64,000 bases of DNA from assembly GCA_011009095.1 (NCBI GenBank), contig VTPC01090026.1, forward strand, positions 137,425-201,424, written 5' to 3'. Source of the stretch: Ignelater luminosus. Taxonomy: Eukaryota; Arthropoda; Insecta; Coleoptera; Elateridae. The notes below the pieces were generated by a model. It worked only from the letters and a program-made list of their open reading frames with translations. It did not search any database and was not told where the DNA came from. The first letter of the stretch is position 1. Every line of letters starts with the position of its first letter. This document shows, one piece after another, positions 34,351 through 45,951 of this stretch. Made by a program: the position numbers and the translations under genes.

Positions 34351-37300
34351 TTAAATTACGTAGTTACCTTGCAGGCATTATAATTATGACGTAGTGTGTA
34401 GATGTACAGTATAACTAACTATCTCTATTTACCTTTTCACTATTTTAAAACATTTCTTGATTATAACTGCGTAGACAGTTAAAATTCATAATCAAATTAA
34501 AGTCAATTCCATTTCCGATTAAAAAAATGTTCAAACGTAACTAGAAATAAATAAAAACCAAGCTCCCAATCCTCTTAATTAAAAGCGATTTAAAAAAAGA
34601 AGGGAAATTGAAATATCATCCCTAATTCCACTACACATTAATTAAACGTTATGAGAGGAAACGGAATCTGCATTGCGTATATGTACCTACAAAAACATCA
34701 TTAAAACTATTAATATTAATCTGATAACAACATTTTAATTGAGTGACTCCCTGTAATTATGCATATTGCGATTAAAGTACGTACATTCGAATTTATTTAT
34801 TATTATATAGCATACTGCACAATTCATTAAGGTAGAATTCATATTTGCTTAGTATGCACTCTAATGCATTAGTGGCGCTATTATTACATCGAAGTCATAT
34901 GCTACAACGCGTACCTATTACATTAGAGGCCTGCAACTCGATTAATTTTTGCATATAAATATGGACTTTGTATTGCTGCTACACAAAACATTGATACGAT
35001 GAAAATTCATCTAGTCCTTTGGAATTCTGAAAATAAACATCTTTTTTTTAATCTGATTCATTTCAAGTTATTTATATTACAATTGTTTTGGAACCTCGAG
35101 CCGCATATTATTGTTATAAAATAATAAAGCATTTAACATCATAGAGTTTAATAGATCCCAAGACGAACTACTAACATGAATAGCAAAATATAATCATTCG
35201 TTACACAAAATCTGCAACTGCAACAAAACTGTACTTAAAAACATTAGAGTGTTGTCTGTTAGAAGACAGAAGAAAGTAGGAAAGTTCACTTCACAAGAAA
35301 GTGTTTTTTTCCTTGTGTTAGGATTAACAATTTATAATGATAAATTTAGCAGAATCAGTTGGATATGCTCAACTAAACGAATGGAAGAATTCTTAACTGT
35401 TGCTACATTGAACGAAACATTTTGTTGAATTTTTGAATTCGACATTAGAAAAACCTATTCTTCTTAATCTAGATAAGCAGATGAACTATAGCATCCACAC
35501 AACTAACAAGACACAATTGTTATATCAAACTTTCATAAAACCTTCCAAAACAGCTATCCATTGTTCTTTCAAGATATGGTTGAGGAAAAATCTAAGACTC
35601 AGAATTTTCGATATATGGAGTGCTGGTGCTTAAGCTGCTATATAGACTGTATTGCATTTAAGGATCTAAAATTTTTGAGTTCTTCTATCTCCAAGGTAAC
35701 CGATAAGGTGTACAGCATAAGCTCAACTGCTGCAGACGATTTTACAACATCATCCATTACAAAACTGCTTAGAAAACTATAAATCTTCAAGAAAAAACTT
35801 TGCTTATGGAAAACCAATCAATTCTGAAGATTGTCCATTATCAAAAAAATTGGTTTCAGTTAGGAAACAAAAATGTCAAAAAAGCAAAAAAATAACGTCG
35901 CAATTACACAGAAGGATATTAGAAGAAAATATCTTGATGAGCAACTCGACAAAACTTAAAACCCGTCAACGACATTAAAAAACAGAAATAAGAAATTTAA
36001 GCAACAGAATTCGTCTAGCACGTAAGCGACAACCTTGAAAAAATTTTATAAAGGCTGGATTGAATGCCCTATGGTATGTGCAAAAAGCAAAATTATTTAT
36101 GTCTTAAACAGTCCGTGTAGTCGTTGAGATTTCAATAATTTTCTAGATAGGAAAATTAGATTAAATAAATGCAAAGGTAAAATAGGAGAATTCCAATAAA
36201 TAAATCAGGTACACTTCCAACACACAGTACAATAATCTGAAAGTTTTCTGGCAAAGGCTGCTCAAGCAAACTCAAGCATGTTTAGAGAAAAAGTTATAGA
36301 GTACTAGGTGTGTAACAATTGTTTACGTTGTAGTCATTTCAATAAACGGTGTTAATGGTCTTTGTAAACACTGCAATAAAGATTTTACACTTCGTTGCAG
36401 CTTTCTTATCTTGTAAATAGCAATAAACGGAGAAATTTGGTAAAATTCTAGACACATTCTAGCAAAATGTTGTTAGTGTTGTTAACCAATCGAGGTTTTA
36501 TCAAACCATAATAGCGCCAAACGTCATGAGAGCAATCATTTTATGACAAATCAATCGTCAGAACAATCCGTTAGCTCCGATACTAAAACAGAAACAAATT
36601 TAGAATGAAATAATATACCTTCGGTTGAGGTGTATGAACTTCAAACCTAACCGTCTAATCTAATTAATTTAACCAAAATTGTATTACATATATAACATGC
36701 GATCATTAAAATTTATGTTCCCAATAGGCTGTGAAATTTGTTCATAGGGCGTGGCTTAGACACAACCCATGCCCACACATAACCTATAAACTGATGATTT
36801 TGCATTGTTTTTAATGCAAACTGCCAATTTGATAAATAATTTTCCGGAATAAACTAAGGCATGATCTTTTTTCCATAGCCTCCTGGAAACTTAAATTTTA
36901 ATGATCTCATGTTTTTAACTCTTGAGTCGGCAGTAGGGCAGTTGTAAGTTGACAAATGCTTTTTGCTAAAGTACGAAGTTTCTACAAGTATATACAGACC
37001 TCACTCAAGAATGGATTGTTAGTAAATGCAAGAACGGGTGTGGTATTTTGGACATTACACAAGACATTAGAACATTACAGCGATGGTCACTTTCTCTCCT
37101 TCAAAAGGAAGCAGAAATCGTGCAAATGAATACACAATTTTGAACATTTTTGCCGTAAGTTCCGTGCTTTCAAAAAATATCAGAGGCATTACAATAAACC
37201 AAAAAACATGGTGAAAGTGTAATGCACGAATTTGTGCTCAAAAGCTTGTTGGAAATCTCGTAACGAAAACCCAAATACTAGCTACACGCACCTATTCCTA

Positions 37301-40213
37301 GAGTAAAATCGTAACATTCAAGAATATTCACAAAGGAAAGCACTTTCAAAACTCCATGACTAGCTGCATACGGTGTAAGGAGACAGAGAGTTTTGGAAAA
37401 CATAGTCAATTTCCTGTTCAATTTAAGATTCCTGTCTTTGAGTTAAGGTTCGACGAGAGAGGAACAAAATGTCCAAACAATCTATAAATATCAGCGAATG
37501 TAACTTTCCTCTGATCTTGGCATGGTAAATTCTTATCACGTTGACTAGGTCAAGAACTGCAAAAATGCTTGGTGAGTTTTCAAAGTACTTTAACAAAAAA
37601 GTACAAAACGTTGCCTCCGGTTACGGTAACGTTCTCGTAATATTTGATGAGTATTGGCGTCTCTCTATAATAGGAGGGATCTAGAAAAACAAATTCAAGA
37701 AGTGTGTCGCTGTTCAAAGGGTTCTGACCAGTTCCGGTCTGCTATTATCTAATGAGAGTTGTGTCCGTTCAACTAGCTAAATACACTACGGTGACTACCT
37801 GTCAGAAATGTACTATTAGGAAATTGATATATTTGTTACCCTGTACACTTACATGATTCCGCTCTTAGTGCATTATTTTTCAGAAACTACCCTTTTCAAT
37901 ATCTGGGAGATGAGTCCCATGACAAGAAACTGAAGATCCATCCCGGCATCAGAAGCATTGGAGATGTTTGAAGGTTTTCAAAACGATGTGGTTCAGAGTT
38001 CAGTGGCTGTAATGTCAAAGTTTAGGAGACTTGCCGTTCAACCGTTCTTCTCCGAGGCTTCTCTCAAAAACTACCTGTTGGTAATTTTCAAAGAGGTACG
38101 TACTTACAAAAAGTAAACTAAGTACTGCTCACGGGTTGGTCCTTGTTTTGTGCGTTTGTACGTGGAAAAATATCTATGTTGTTCAGCCTCGACTACCAAT
38201 GCCAGAGAATATTTAATGGAGTGATTGGTTTGAGTCTTTGATGATGTTGAATGCCGTCGCTAAAGGACATTGTAGTTCCCGAATGTGCCGTGCTATGATT
38301 TTGCAAAAGCCGTTGTTTAAATATTATTTAGATATAGCTGCATAATTTACCATTACAGTTCAAAAATCTTTAAATATACTGCACATCATTCTAATTTTTT
38401 TATTCTTAAATCATTATCAAAAATACCATACATCATGTAGGTTCTTAAATTTTGTCTAGGCAATTTTAGAAATTTCAACAAACATTCTTTCCTACCTCAA
38501 GAGGTATTACGTTAGTGGTATTTTTGTTTATTTGACTGCATTCACAAGCATAAAGATCATACCGTTACAAGGTTATATTATGTTACTGACATTTGTAGAT
38601 ATGCCTTCATCTTGACCTTAATTTTGCTGGTCGAAATTCCGTTCTGGCCACAGCGACTTTTGGATTCGGCGGAGTCAGAATATCCAAAATCGTCATTTAC
38701 TTAATTGTTACTCTAAAAGCCTTTTGCATTGCGCTTTCGCGTGATCCTGGGCTTATAAATAGCGTAAATCAATAATTAATAATAAATAAAAGCACTACAT
38801 ACTGTCAACTTCTCAAGATATAATTAATTATAAATTTGTCAATGATGTAGTGTGTTGGCATTGTTAGATTCAAGTTCTCAATCAAATTTTGTAACAAAGT
38901 TTGTGTGATAAATTTGATGTGCATGAAGCGAAGGTATCAATGGGTGATATCAGGCAATGTTGCACTCAAGTTACTAAAATTTCAATTCCAACCTGCTGAT
39001 GTAGAAGGTAAAAACATAAGAATACCAAATAAGACTCTTGCAGTGCTGTAGGATGTAAAACTGGATTGTATTTAGAAAGCTACAGTAGAAAAGCAAACAA
39101 GGTTTTATTTAATAAAGTTAATGGAATTTCTTAGTTTTTATTGATTTGCTAGTAAATGAAAAAAAGTGCCAAATAAGTCTTAGACAAAGAGGAAATATAG
39201 TTAAATCAGCAATGTTGTGGCTTTGTTATATCTTCTCAGCTACTCATTCGTGTTCACGTGTAGAGTTTAAATCAGTCAGTAGTCAGTCTCTTTAAAATCT
39301 ACAGATACTAATTATTGCACCCAAATAGTATTTGCGGTTTTCAGAGATAATCCTCCTAATTTTTCTTTCAATAGTCTTGTCTGCATTTTAACCTTATTTT
39401 TGTTGTTTTATGTTTTGATCTTATTTTATTCAAAGTGTATATGATACATAATAAATTTAACGATTAAACAAACTCACTGCAATGATCAAACTGTGGTTAT
39501 TACATTTGCTTTAAAATCTGGGAAATCTAAAGGTGTTTCTACTTGAGACTTGTGACTTTTTAACTAAAATGTAAATCTAAATTGAAAGTTTAGAATTTTT
39601 AGTTTTCAGAATTTTGAACTTCCACATCATTTCCTTTCAGAAATCAATGTAGTTCTGTCATACTTACTAATGAGACAATCTATTTATTTATTTAAGCTCT
39701 AAATCAATAGAACCACTGTCGAAGTTTTCACACCTGAACATAAAAATATTTTTTAGAAACAGTCTTGTAGTAAGTATAACTTTGTAACTAGCTAGTAAAG
39801 AAATTAATTTTTCACGTTGTCTTACATACCAGAAGATTAAAAGGTCAATGGATCAGATGTGATGTTTAGCTAAACTAAAACGGTGATAATTACTTTAACT
39901 GAAAACTCACAAACTCAACACAGGGGCAAGATTTAGACCTTGGTTTAACTAACCGAGAAATCTAGACACTTACTAGGCAATTAAAAGCCCTATGTTCAAG
40001 AAGGCAAAAATGTATCAAAAAGAAAATAACTTTCTTTCGTTAGACCAATACTTTTTAAAAAAGAGTATAAAAAATCAAAAGCTTCAAATACACGAATCTA
40101 CACTTTATCACCTTTTTCATTTTATTTAAATGTGTAAAAAAAGTTTATTTCAGCAGAGGAAAAGCCCCTATTCGGAACCAATATTGTAGGTATCTGCAAT
40201 TAATCAAACTCAC
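34351..40213. other. AT-rich DNA, nothing firmly recognised
   Basis: Nearly 6 kb without a supported gene. Two stretches (35230-36050 and 37000-38150) are less AT-rich and look like old coding DNA, but I could not assign either; see the rejected items. Confidence 0.4.
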
Positions 40214-40270
40214 CGCATTGACGGCCGTCATGTCCTTTGGCGCAGGTTCCGATTCAGCTAGGCTGTCACT
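40214..40270 (-). CDS. Candidate 57-bp internal mini-exon of a host gene
   Basis: On the minus strand, an acceptor with a T-rich lead (ending TTCTGTTGCAG) is followed by 57 bases and a strong donor GTGAGT. Only one frame is open; it encodes SDSLAESEPAPKDMTAVNA, exactly 19 codons, starting and ending in phase 0. GC content of the 57 bases is over 50 percent in surroundings of about 30 percent. A phase-0 exon whose length is divisible by three can be included or skipped without disturbing the frame, as with alternative cassette exons. The peptide is acidic and proline-containing, probably an exposed linker. I do not recognise the protein. A chance combination of splice motifs is the alternative. 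Confidence 0.45.
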
Positions 40271-41984
40271 CTGCAACAGAATTATATAAATTAATTTTTT
40301 ATGTATACACAGGAAATTCTAACTGTTTTTATAAAAGTCAACTTCACTTTTTAACAGGAAAAACATTTATGCCCCCTTTTTCCTTTTTTCTGTCTAGGCG
40401 TTTTTGCTAGAAAAATCGATTAATTTGTCAAGATTCTTCCTCCATTTGTTGTCGTTGTTGAAGGTCAAAAGAAGATTAATTTTTTTTATGTTCTTAAGTT
40501 CTTGTACATTGCCCGTAAACGCAAACCTATAGTGACACAGGAAAAATTGGAAAAGCAAACAAAACGAATTTTTTGCACTTTAGTGCATAGATTCCGAAGT
40601 CAGTTTTAATATTCAGAGGCACCTTCTAAGTAGTATCTTAAAATGTTCTTAACGTTTCATTATCTCAAATTCTATTAAATGCTGGAACAGTTACAACAGT
40701 AACTACAGATCACATAAAACCGTGAAATACTAATTTAACAGTGGAACACGCTTTCATTAACAGGAACATTATTCTTCGTAAAATCGTGAAGGAGAAAAGT
40801 AAAGAGTAAACGTAAAGAAGTTCAATTATGACTTAGAATGAGAATTTCAGCATTACACAAAACCGCTTTTGAATTTTCAGAAACAGAACAAGAAAACCTT
40901 CCCATCTACTATTTAATATATATAGAGAGAGGATGGAATTAAAATTGAAATACAAATAAAATTTAATAGGACAAAGTTGAAGTTAAATTAGATAATTTCA
41001 AAAATTACTTTTAAAAAAAGAATAAGAAGAAAATAGTGATAGTATACGTTTTAAGTTTCAACAAAAGAGAATCTTTCCAGCAGCCATTAGATTTGAAACT
41101 AAGCCACCTACAATAACAATATAAAACTTGAGTACCCACTTCAAGAACTCGCAGAACAATTATGACTTTCTGAACGTACCCACTCATTCTTTTGTTACAA
41201 AATGATGTTGTTTTGTCTTAAAACGACTCAATTATCCTTAATTCATCCAAAGAGTTTCTTTTTGTATTTATTTGGAGTTATTGTCTTTCAACTGATTAAA
41301 TACGTAGTAACTCATAAGTACATAGGTAGTGGAAATTTCGTTATTCCGTTTATAACTAAAGCACTTAATACAAAAACTTTTCAATCCTAGTAGCGTGCCT
41401 ATAATCACATACTTGTAATTCCTTTATGTTGTTCAGAACAAACATTAATTTTCTAGCTTGTCTCTATTATTATTTTGTGGTATACATTAGTTTTGTTTTG
41501 CGTGCATTCTAAGGACCTTTAACAACCGTAGAGGTATAAATTAAGAAATATTTTTTTAATGTGGAGTATATCTTGAAACATTTTAATATTAGAAGAACAA
41601 TACTTAGCGTGTCTATTTAGAAAATCAGAACCTTTCTGTATGTCACGGGGTGTAATTCTTTGATTATTTCAGAAAAATCACAGCTGGTTGATATCGATCT
41701 GATAATACGTAAAAGATACACAAAAGTCAACAAAAGAATGAACTTCAAAACCAAAATTTTATTTCCTGATATCTGCAAACGTTGAATGATTTTTAATTAC
41801 AGTAAAACAAGACTGGAAGTTCAGAGATTAGAAACGCTGGAGATTCACTATTAGAAAACGAAAGAGAAGAAAAGTTGATTCTAAAGAGCAACAGAAATCC
41901 TGGTGGAGGCTTTTTACTTTTAATTTTGTACAATAGGTTTTTGATAATTTTGAAAACATAATTGAGGTTTAGGTTTTAACAGTA
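40271..41984. other. AT-rich DNA, nothing recognised
   Basis: No supported gene or repeat between the candidate exon and the LINE remnant. Confidence 0.4.
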
Positions 41985-42566
41985 CAATAATCAGGCTATT
42001 CAACAAAGTCACAAACCGTAAAGTAAGACAGAACATCGATCGCAGAATAGGAGAAGATCAAAATGGATTTACACCTAACAGGTCCGGTATAGATAATTTC
42101 TTTATTTTACAACAGTTATTGGAAAAGTTCATAACAGTAGACAAGGAAACACATTTAGCATTTGTAAACCTCGAAGAGGTTTACGATCCTGTTCCTAGGA
42201 CAAGGCTATGAGAAGCCTTGGAAGAACTAAATATCGATAGCCGCTTCCTAAAGATCATAATGGAAATGTATAAAGATAACACCGTACAAATTAAAAAACC
42301 TCTACACTTTCGTACCCTATTAAGGTCACAAAGGGACTCAGGCAGGGCTGCAGCATGTCTTCTCTCTTATTTAATCTGTACATAGAAGCTGTTCTTAGAA
42401 ACTGGAAGGAAAGATGTGGCGGAATGGGAATTTCAGTAAATAACGATACGCTGTTTTTGCTTAGTTTTGCAGATGTCCAGGTTGTGATTGCCCCGGACTC
42501 AAAGCTGTATTTGTTGTATCAGGAATATCCAAATGGGGGCTACAGATGAGCTTAACAAAAACAAAA
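41985..42566 (+). pseudogene. LINE reverse transcriptase remnant, left part
   Basis: Readable blocks: GEDQNGFTPNRSGIDNFFIL (finger to palm, 42049); LAFVNLEEVYDPVPRTRL (motif A, 42155), where the first catalytic aspartate (usually FVDLEKAYD) is replaced by asparagine; TKGLRQGCSMSSLLFNLYIE (motif B, 42325); LLSFADVQVVIA (motif C, 42457), where the usual FADDQ is FADVQ. Two active-site aspartates are therefore lost, besides stops and frameshifts. Confidence 0.8.
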
Positions 42567-42568
42567 TA

Positions 42569-42594
42569 CGAGGATTGCTATTTATATTTCTGGC
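42569..42594 (+). repeat. Mariner terminal inverted repeat, left
   Basis: 26 bp; one mismatch (base 6) to the inverted right end. A TA lies just outside. Confidence 0.95.
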
Positions 42595-42634
42595 ATAACA
42601 ATGAAAAAACAAGTATTTATGATCGAAACTAGTT

Positions 42635-43672
42635 TTATTGTTTTTCAAAATATTCTCCATTAAGATTGATACACTTTTCCATGCGTTTGAACCAATTTTC
42701 GAAGCACTTTTTCCACTCTGAGGCAGCTCCAAAATATGCGTTTTGAAACAAAAAAACGGCTTCTTCTGGTGTTGAAAATCGTTGACCACGCAGTTTGTTT
42801 TTGATGTACGGGAATAAACAGAAGTCATTGGGTGCCAAATCAGGGCTGTATGGTGGATGGCCCATCAACTCGACCTTCTGGCTGGTTAAATATTCAATTG
42901 TTTGAGCAGCGGTGTGAGAGCTTGCATTGTCATGATGAAGAATGATTCGCCTCTTCTTTGAAGTTTTCCGAATTTCTTCAATGACTTCTGGCAAACAAAT
43001 GGTTGTGTGCCATTCAGAGTTGACCGTCTTACGTTGCTCTAACGCCACTGTTACCACATGACCGGTAATGCCAAAGACACAGGCAACCATTTGCTTCGAT
43101 GTGCTTCTTCCGCGAACAACTTTTGTTGGATTTGGCTCGTCTTGAAAGACCCACACAGTTGATTGCTGTTTTGTTTCGGGGTCATATGCGTAGATCCATG
43201 ATTCGTCACCTGTGCAGATGTTATACACACCTTTCGCAAATTTTTTCAACATTTCAATGCACCAGTCGACGCGAGCCTTCTTTTGAGCATTGGTCAGGTT
43301 ATGCGGGATCCAAGGGGAACAAATTTTTTTTACGGCCAAATGATCATGTAATATCTTGTTGATGCTAGTCATACTAATGCCCAAAGATGCCTCAATCTCA
43401 CGGTATGTCACATGACGATCTTGTTTGATCAGTTCACGCACAGCATCGATGTTTTCAGGCACAACGACAGATTTTGAACGGCCTTCACGGATTTCGTCCT
43501 GGAGTGAACATCGGCCACGTTTGAATTCATTATACCAGTTTTTTACAGTGCTGTAGGATGGAGCTTCATCGCTATATAATGTATTAAGTTCATTGATGCA
43601 CTCTTGTCGTGATAATCCACGTCGAAAGTTATGAAAAATAATTGCACGAAAGTATTCACGGATCAATTTCAT
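42635..43672 (-). CDS. Mariner transposase, 345 aa, full-length open frame
   Basis: The enzyme cuts and pastes mariner DNA at TA sites. Residues 1-110 form two helix-turn-helix regions that bind the TIRs (FHNFRRGLSRQECI; TYREIEASLGISMTSINKIL). The linker has WIPHNLTNAQKKARVDWC (the WVPHEL-type motif). The catalytic triad is D156 (TGDESWIYAYDPE), D248 (HHDNASSHTA) and D283 (YSPDLAPNDF), with exactly 34 residues between the last two: DD34D. The usual length is about 345, so this is complete, and the ATG lies about 160 bp inside the TIR as expected. Two oddities: a short loss before D156 (KKFAKGVYNICTGD) and, at about residues 307-317, a stretch in a shifted frame (FLFQNAYFGAA) that returns to frame at SEWKKCF. 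It could still be active or may just be a young fossil. Confidence 0.95.
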   Translation of the reverse strand: MKLIREYFRAIIFHNFRRGLSRQECINELNTLYSDEAPSYSTVKNWYNEFKRGRCSLQDEIREGRSKSVVVPENIDAVRELIKQDRHVTYREIEASLGISMTSINKILHDHLAVKKICSPWIPHNLTNAQKKARVDWCIEMLKKFAKGVYNICTGDESWIYAYDPETKQQSTVWVFQDEPNPTKVVRGRSTSKQMVACVFGITGHVVTVALEQRKTVNSEWHTTICLPEVIEEIRKTSKKRRIILHHDNASSHTAAQTIEYLTSQKVELMGHPPYSPDLAPNDFCLFPYIKNKLRGQRFSTPEEAVFLFQNAYFGAASEWKKCFENWFKRMEKCINLNGEYFEKQ

Positions 43673-43810
43673 TTTTTACTAGGGAATGCACTTTTCAATT
43701 AACTGCAAACAACACTAATGACAAAATGTTGTGGTTGAGGTTATGTTCAACAATGTAAAGTTTACACCGGAAATGTCAGCTGACGCCTGGAAACAGTCAG
43801 TGTTGCCAAG

Positions 43811-43836
43811 GCCAGAAATATAAATAGCAACCCTCG
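43811..43836 (-). repeat. Mariner terminal inverted repeat, right
   Basis: 26 bp, followed by the TA duplication at 43837-43838. This is the 5' end relative to the transposase gene. Confidence 0.95.
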
Positions 43837-43838
43837 TA

Positions 43839-44470
43839 TCTGGTAGTAAACAGCTATACTCATTTTCAAGTTCTGGTTAATAATAACCTTGATATTAATC
43901 AAGTGGAGAAATTTAAGTACCTAAGAGCATTTAGTGATAAAAATGGATTAGGAGAAGTAGAAATAAAATACAAAATCCAACAAAGTGAGCCTTAATTCAC
44001 TCTGGTGGAAGAAAAACATTTCAAATAAAAATAAAAAGAGAGTGGGTAGAGCAATGGTGGAGTCGGCTCCGTGTTATGGGTCGAAAGTATGGACTCCTAA
44101 CGCAGATTTGACAAGAAGACTATTAGCTGCGGAATTGGATTATATCAGAAAAAGTGCGGGAATATAGAGAATAGAAGGAAGAACGACTGAGAAAGTGAGG
44201 GCAAGAATGAAAGCAGAAGAGACAGTGGTGGATAGGATAGAGAGAAGATCCCTGAAATGGTCCGGACATTCAATAAAGATTCCCGAAGAACGATGACCAA
44301 AAGGAATATTTCAGTCGGGACCACAGGGAAGAAGAAAGCGGGGCAGACCACGCAGATAGGGGAATGAGAATATGAGAAAATCTATGAATGACCGCAACTT
44401 ATAAAGGAAAAATGCATTGAACAGATGAGCCTGGCAAAAAATGACAGGAATACGGCGAGATGCTGTTAAC
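43839..44470 (+). pseudogene. LINE reverse transcriptase remnant, right part (C-terminal domain)
   Basis: After the mariner the LINE continues with QVEKFKYLRAFSDKNGLGEV, then SLNSLWWKKNISNKNKKRVG and AMVESAPCYGSKVWTPNADL in the open frame 43985-44167. It goes on through a frame break to a DRIERRSLKWSGH-type block near 44230 and a basic PRGRRKRGRP-like tail near 44320. This order (YL block, WWKKN, YG.E.W, LKW.GH, GRPR) is the usual C-terminal region of insect LINEs of this type. Confidence 0.75.
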
Positions 44471-44484
44471 AATTGAAAACATTG

Positions 44485-44527
44485 TATTTCAATTGTACCC
44501 TATATATATGGGTACATAATTGAAATA
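44485..44527. other. Strong hairpin at the LINE 3' end
   Basis: TATTTCAATTGTACCC (44485-44500) pairs with GGGTACATAATTGAAATA (44510-44527), leaving a two-base bulge and a loop of TA repeats. Its place at the end of the LINE suggests a 3'-UTR structure recognised by the element's reverse transcriptase, but that is inference. Confidence 0.6.
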
Positions 44528-45714
44528 AACAAACACAGAAAGGAAAACTGCAACAAAAAAAAAATTATATCCAAAAACTACAAGATTTTACATAATTAAG
44601 AGCAAAAGCAAAACTTCAGTAAATACAACAAAAGACTAACAATTTCTTGCAAGTATTGTTTTAATTGAACGATATGCATTGGTTACCAAGAAGTTAGGTT
44701 AGTGAACGTTTGTCATAACCAGACCAGATCCTTGTGTACTACATTCAAGAGACAAGTTAGTTTCCAAACATAGGTTTTAGTTATGCAAAGTCATGTCTAT
44801 TTTTATTGCTGAACGTCAACGTAAATTATAATTTGAAACTTTTTTTGTCAATTCGAAATCTTCAGATAGAAGTTTTAAAAACGCAATACAAATCCATAAG
44901 CATGTCATAATACCTATTATCATTCTCTAATTATCAGCTGGTCTTGCTCTAAATAATAATTTCTTAAACTAATTCAATCCTGTTTTCGTCAGAGTCGATC
45001 GTTTACACTGCATGTAACGACGACGTTATTGTACTTTTGATTTTAAAATTTCCTCACAGTAATCCTGCTCCTGTTTCGACAAATTTTTAGAAATAACATT
45101 CCTTGTTCTTTTACAGTAATGCAGTCCAAAATAGAACAAATAGCCAAACCTCTTCCTTGTTCTGTAAGGAATCTCTTCCAAGAAAGGATCTAGAAGTACC
45201 GGAGTTTTTCCAATGAAAGACAATTTCATGTTGTCTAAAACAGAAAGTGTGATTTTGTAGATCCACACCCTTATAACGGTAATTTAAGTTAAATATACCC
45301 AAATCATTACCTACTATAAGAAGGGGTTTGACTCCAAGAAAAATAATAGAACCGCGTTTTGCAAGTTTTGGTCTAACCCAAGAACAAGCTTACTAATGAG
45401 CCCTGTGTCCCGTTTTAGTTAAGGCCTAGATAGAGTAAAATATTCAGAAAGAAGGAAGAGATATAGGACCCAGGGCAACAGATACAAACAAAGAGAGGAG
45501 AATGGCATAAACACATTGTACAGACAAATAGCAAAAGACTGGCGGAAATGGAACATGGAAGAAGAAGACCGTCATGTAAATTACTAAAACTAGATTAAGT
45601 TGCGGGCATCAACGTCATATACTTAGTTTATGAAGGTTAGAAAGGCATTTCAGTTTGTTTTTGCTCACGTTCGGCAAATTGGATGAGGTATAAAAACTTG
45701 AACCAGCAGTTTGA

Positions 45715-45797
45715 CAGGTTTATTTGACCCGACAATCCTTTATCACTAAAACGTCGGCCAGAAGGTAGGTATAAGATTGTCGTGTCAAATAAACCTG
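45715..45797. repeat. 23-bp near-perfect inverted repeat with 37-bp spacer
   Basis: CAGGTTTATTTGACCCGACA plus ATC (45715-45737) recurs inverted at 45775-45797 with a single mismatch. The spacer has no obvious content. It could be a very short fold-back element, the joined ends of a DNA transposon with most of its interior lost, or a transcribed hairpin. Confidence 0.8.
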
Positions 45798-45936
45798 TTC
45801 AGACTACTCATTATTATTTTTATATCCTATAAAAAAGAAATATTTAAAGAAGACAGAATTCATCTTAAGTTAAAAATACAAAGAAAAACAGATAGACATT
45901 CTAATTTTATAATTTTTGTCTGTATTTGCCTTCAAA

Positions 45937-45951
45937 TCTCTCTCTCTCTCT
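45937..45951. repeat. (TC)n microsatellite
   Basis: About seven TC dinucleotides in an AT-rich setting. Confidence 0.85.

Larger units (their letters stand above)
42569..43836 (-). mobile_element. Complete mariner element, 1268 bp
   Basis: Terminal inverted repeats of 26 bp (42569-42594 and 43811-43836), starting CGAGGATTGCTATTTATATT on the left and CGAGGGTTGCTATTTATATT on the right, differ at one base. Each is bordered by TA (42567-42568 and 43837-43838), the mariner target duplication. One transposase frame fills the element on the minus strand. It is inserted in the LINE remnant above and is therefore younger than it. Confidence 0.95.
41985..44530 (+). mobile_element. 5'-truncated LINE interrupted by a mariner
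   Basis: The remnant starts inside the reverse transcriptase and runs to the C-terminal domain, with a 1268-bp mariner (42569-43836) inserted in between. The LINE frame can be followed straight across the TA target: the codons before the left TA and after the right TA join as the KTKY block expected in the thumb region. It ends near 44530 after a strong hairpin. Confidence 0.8.

Noticed and set aside
35230..36050. Stretch resembling an old transposase (RRKVGKFTSQES, then a lysine-rich coiled-coil-like part)
   Set aside because: No diagnostic motif of any family could be followed over more than about 20 residues.
37000..38150. Less AT-rich stretch with YGNVLVIFDEY-like wording near 37620-37670
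   Set aside because: It resembles a repeat-associated insect protein family only over one short block; downstream frames do not support it.
45420..45600. Basic stretch (QIAKDWRKWNMEEE) like the tail of a LINE
   Set aside because: Too short and lacking the preceding reverse transcriptase blocks.
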